In this document: positions 62,201 to 64,000 of the stretch, piece after piece
Position numbering within the stretch: the stretch's first letter is position 1
Layout: every line of letters starts with the position of its first letter
Assembly (NCBI GenBank): GCA_027492035.1
Contig: JAOZFT010000032.1
Coordinates: forward strand, 1-64,000
Direction of reading: 5' to 3'
DNA from: Thermoproteota archaeon
GTDB taxonomy: Archaea; Korarchaeota; JAOZGF01; JAOZFZ01
DNA length: 64,000 nt
Translations under genes and position numbers: made by a program
The notes under the pieces: generated by a model
The model's database searches: none
What the model saw: only the letters and a program-made list of their open reading frames with translations
Told to the model about the DNA's origin: nothing

Positions 62201-62454
62201 TGTTTTGAAGTATCATTTAAGTAAGCGACATTAGTTGCTGTTAAAGGTGACGAAACTAAAATGTAATCCCTCTCTTTACTAAAAACTAGCCCTAGGCCTT
62301 CACCAGCTGAAAATCCTCCAATAAAAAACTTATTGCTTGGAAACTCGATTCCGCCAGTTAAAGCCTGAGAGAAAACAGGAGAAACATGTAATGACAAATC
62401 AGGAATCAAAATAAGTGAAAGGAGAAAAAGAATATTGTAAAATCTTTTCAACAT
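59269..62454 (-). CDS. Large cell-surface protein with PKD domains and C-terminal CFIATAT module
   Basis: 1061 residues with a signal peptide. About 300 residues contain three or four similar beta-rich repeats, each with an IWSxNxYxQGxVxA-type motif. Two PKD domains follow (EIAWGDGSPLVTGN with RVQDNEGAWSEY; SDPDGAITGYSWD with KVKDNKGAWSNP), then three Ig-like/NEW3 domains. At the C-terminus CFIATATYGSELSPEVIFLRKF is followed by YYSFSP and several membrane helices. It is probably displayed on the surface and anchored at the C-terminus; adhesion or S-layer association is a guess. It shares its C-terminal third with the 566-residue protein at 51.7 kb. Confidence 0.75.
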   Translation of the reverse strand: MLKRFYNILFLLSLILIPDLSLHVSPVFSQALTGGIEFPSNKFFIGGFSAGEGLGLVFSKERDYILVSSPLTATNVAYLNDTSKQVLINVSGLGGVRDSGNPAQPLILEIYAFNSTLYYFVWFYGSYFSGSVSAGSFVQVPFPDSKFFVVTLINPSSNKSGWIFCFKHGNILVSSSKESPQFVNIGDSNQDILINLTSLAEVKDSGSSTNPYTLFIHSLQGNIDFAIWSRNSYSQGSVKAPNSNSIIFPPGEPFMLAVANPSIGRIGWIFACEKNNFLFYTTLTTATVANLFDFVKDSLVEVPSIGEITDSGDPNKLYYLNFSSNTEKMYYWIWSSNTYNQRISGNKPPITLVLEHPTAPVNVSEEIVFSFAGFDPDGNVTKYEIAWGDGSPLVTGNLIGNNISKTINHTYSLPATFNITLRVQDNEGAWSEYVVVPVQVVSTANQPPVAFIDSITPNPANVSDTVTFTGHGSDPDGAITGYSWDSNIDGHLSNQAIFSISNLSPGNHTITFKVKDNKGAWSNPVNETLVIRGEAPGFQLLINPPTRVVYQGGNTSYTLTLTPTGSFTIQTVAVTVLNLPSDTYYQVSPPENGTGGSKKIKVNIQAGNTVGNYELTINVSSGDLIRSAPAVLIIQEKPVRDFNIALNKKDIEIVPGESLTLAVSVTSTSGYSNNVTLSCSTPPVNIGVKFNPSQAKPNFNSEMKITVSDSCPSGTYKLMVKATGTDNKIHSCTLTLHVTEKKKHPSTGFDFKLRVEPEEVKIEEGEKTYITVKVSLVKGQPQTIKLEITGLPEDASYKLIPKNLKTGETANLTIKTGTTTGYFLVSIKASGGGVTHKKTIKLMVEKRKCFIATATYGSELSPEVIFLRKFRNRFILSSFIGKNFYRAFNLFYYSFSPYVADFIYKHPQTKPIFKTILYPLIGSLHAAATLTLPIFKINKEIGSITAGLIVSMLLGFTYLGLPLSIHKEWKERKGAEECRSEREKIQLKNKKKLLNKTLLTVTPLLLLTMSEILHNSTLAMISATLLIISFIAFTALTTPHILKLFLRQGPNKTVFPVEEKA

Positions 62455-62746
62455 TCAATTAAGCCCTCCTACCTTCCATTTCATTTTTGAAAGCTTATTT
62501 CCTTTCTAAACTATTAAATTTAGGTTTATAATTAAGATCTACGAAAATTAAGAAAACCACTTCCAGAGTTTTTATTTAAACTTTGTTCTTAAAAAACAAT
62601 CATACCTTACTTCCCTAAAAATGGAAATTTTTATTTTTTTAAGGTTTCCATCTTGGATGAACCGTAAAGTTTATAAGTTTCCTTCGTAAGAAATCCTCAT
62701 TACATATTACGTTGCAAAGTTTGATGTGGAAGAGGAATTTTCCTGA

Positions 62747-63289
62747 ATGGCTCACGAAGTCTGTTTGAACGTGGTTGTAACAGGTAAAGTTCAGAATTTC
62801 GGTTTCAGAGAATTCACTGTCAATTTAGCGAACATACTTGGTTTGAAGGGGTATGTTTTTAATGATGTGGATGGCACCGTCAAAATGGTTGTTGCTGGAA
62901 ATAAAGAAGAAATCCTTGGCTTTTTAAATGAACTAAAAAGTAAATCCGGTAAAACAGGGGCTGTGATTGAAGAAATTAATTTTTCAGAAATTGGAGCTAC
63001 AGTTTTTCTTCCTCCTAAATTTGTTAAGCTCGAAACTGAAGAAGTTATGGATTTAGCAAGAAAATTTGATAAAGGAATTGAAATTTTAAGAGAAATAAAA
63101 AATAATACAGAAGCTATTCCGAGGGTTGAAAGTGCCATCCAGGAAATGAATGTGAAGCTTGGTAAGTTGGACAATGTGGAAAAGGGTATTAATGAATTGA
63201 ATACTTCCATTAAATCTAACACTGAGTACTTAAGAAAGTTGGGGGAAGCTATCTTGGAGATCCTAAAGAAAAAGAGCATGGAAGAGTGA
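62747..63289 (+). CDS. Acylphosphatase domain fused to a C-terminal coiled coil
   Basis: 180 residues. The first 90 or so form an acylphosphatase: VTGKVQNFGFREFTVNLA carries the phosphate-binding loop with catalytic Arg, and GYVFNDVDGTVKMVVAG the catalytic Asn. The remaining 90 residues are a heptad-rich helix (ILREIKNNTEAIPRVESAIQ and on). Stand-alone acylphosphatases are about 90-100 residues, so the tail doubles the size and suggests oligomerisation or a binding partner. It could act on carbamoyl phosphate or another acyl phosphate, but the sequence does not tell. A TATA-like GTTTATAAGTTT lies at 62669-62680. Confidence 0.82.
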   Translation: MAHEVCLNVVVTGKVQNFGFREFTVNLANILGLKGYVFNDVDGTVKMVVAGNKEEILGFLNELKSKSGKTGAVIEEINFSEIGATVFLPPKFVKLETEEVMDLARKFDKGIEILREIKNNTEAIPRVESAIQEMNVKLGKLDNVEKGINELNTSIKSNTEYLRKLGEAILEILKKKSMEE

Positions 63290-63292
63290 AAA

Positions 63293-64000
63293 TCAGGTCT
63301 GTTTTTCTAGTTCTTTCTTAAGGAAACTTAAAATTATTTCTTCATTGTTCTCGGTTCCCACAAAAATTGGTATGTTTTTTCTTTTTGTTGCGGTATGGGA
63401 AATAAAAATCCACTCCCCTGGCTCCAGCTGAGAAGTTTTTTCAAGTATTTCTGGGCTAACTCCAGCTGCTTCTGCTACAACATGCCTATCATAGCTCCTA
63501 GGTAATGTTCCGGTAAAGTATGAATGAATCTGTTGGATAGCGTTTACGTTTAAATGGGCTACTCTTTGTGTAGCAACCCAGCAGTGTAAACGATACTTTC
63601 TTCCTTGCCTTAACAGTCTTTCCACTGCCTCATTTGATTGCCAAGTATAATCCTCCCTCCTCACCCTGTCAGGTATGAATTCCTGGGCTTCATCTATGAC
63701 AACCAGTACTCTAGATCCTCTGCTAGTGTATTTTCTCAGCTTGAAAAGATTGCTTATTAACTTCTCAGTTAAAATTCTTGTTTTTAAAGGGTCAGGAGTA
63801 TAAAGTATAAACAGTCTGCACTTTTCTTCCTCTACAGTTTTTATAGCTTCTAAAGCTATTTTTTCAGGGGTGTATTCTACTTCCTTAACTTTAGCAGATT
63901 CTGACGAGGTTGAATCTATAACCCTTACTACTTCTTCAATTACGTTAATTACTTTGTAAACTCTTTTCTTCTCTAGATCCGCTGCTTCTTCCTTAAGTAC
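63293..64000 (-). CDS. HerA/FtsK-like ATPase, C-terminal part (cut by window edge)
   Basis: The frame is open from the right edge to the TGA at 63293, about 235 residues. The upstream part was read directly from the complementary strand. Walker B is VLVVIDEAQEF, followed by AVERLLRQGRKYRLHCWVATQRVAHLN (arginine-finger and sensor region of HerA-type ATPases) and YFTGTLPRSYDRHVVAEAAG. The P-loop lies outside the window. HerA-like ATPases act in DNA processing with NurA or in mobile-element and defence contexts; the missing half is needed to decide. It ends three bases from the convergent acylphosphatase gene. Confidence 0.8.
   Translation of the reverse strand, partial: VLKEEAADLEKKRVYKVINVIEEVVRVIDSTSSESAKVKEVEYTPEKIALEAIKTVEEEKCRLFILYTPDPLKTRILTEKLISNLFKLRKYTSRGSRVLVVIDEAQEFIPDRVRREDYTWQSNEAVERLLRQGRKYRLHCWVATQRVAHLNVNAIQQIHSYFTGTLPRSYDRHVVAEAAGVSPEILEKTSQLEPGEWIFISHTATKRKNIPIFVGTENNEEIILSFLKKELEKQT

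Noticed and set aside
1-64000. CRISPR arrays, rRNA, insertion sequences, integrated viruses
   Set aside because: No regularly spaced repeats, rRNA stretches, transposase or integrase motifs were seen in the sequence.

Overview
The window reads as archaeal DNA. It carries an A-type (A/V) ATP synthase, a Fpo/Nuo-type complex I whose NuoJ is split in two, archaeal TATA-like promoters, SCP2-type thiolase/DUF35 and ArsA/Get3-type genes, and Pro/Thr-rich lipoprotein linkers. The DNA is AT-rich, and starts are commonly TTG or GTG behind a GGTGA-type Shine-Dalgarno. I cannot assign a phylum from this window. I saw no rRNA, tRNA, CRISPR array, insertion sequence or intein. Region 1 (1-16.5 kb, minus strand) is a bioenergetic block: an 11-subunit complex I without any NADH or F420 input module (nuoA-B-C-D-H-I-JN-JC-K-L-M-N), followed after 58 bp by the ATP synthase genes F-H-E-A-B-D-C-I, with subunit I cut by the window edge. 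Region 2 (16.6-20.3 kb) holds an ArsA/Get3-like ATPase, a membrane-bound HdrED/DsrMK-like disulfide reductase pair and a lone lipoyl H-protein. Region 3 (20.4-25.2 kb) is an ECF vitamin/nucleoside-type importer (S, T, A, A) with a nucleoside hydrolase embedded in the operon. Region 4 (25.5-33.5 kb) is a coenzyme-B12 acyl-CoA mutase island. It has one B12-binding subunit, a MeaB chaperone, a cobalamin adenosyltransferase, a methylmalonyl-CoA epimerase and two large mutase subunits. The active-site residues of one match isobutyryl-CoA mutase (Phe/Gln), those of the other methylmalonyl-CoA mutase (Tyr/Arg). Between them lies a DUF35/thiolase-like pair whose thiolase has Thr in place of the nucleophilic Cys. 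Region 5 (33.6-51.6 kb) is the most distinctive part: an apparent ureide/purine catabolic island. It contains the DUF1116, DUF2877, FdrA and carbamate kinase genes (the oxamate carbamoyltransferase AllFGHK set), a 57-residue FdrA-domain protein, a three-subunit xanthine-dehydrogenase-type molybdenum hydroxylase, a CoxG-like protein, a two-subunit CoA-transferase and a BMP-type nucleoside ABC importer. Region 6 (51.7-64 kb) is mixed: two large cell-surface proteins sharing a C-terminal CFIATAT module, an MBL hydrolase, MoaD, an acyl-CoA dehydrogenase, a DNA repair methyltransferase, a VTT/DedA protein, a probable glutamine-synthetase remnant, HtpX, an acylphosphatase/coiled-coil fusion and a HerA-like ATPase cut by the window edge. 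How it may fit together (inference): nucleosides enter through the BMP or ECF importers, are cleaved by the nucleoside hydrolase, and the bases are oxidised by the Mo-hydroxylase. The urea-type nitrogen is released through a carbamoyl intermediate, with carbamate kinase making ATP. Acyl-CoA metabolism runs through the B12 mutases. Electrons then pass to the quinone-type pool feeding complex I/HdrED and ATP synthase. The intermediate ureide steps (allantoinase, allantoate hydrolase, ureidoglycolate dehydrogenase) are not in the window, so the true substrate is open.
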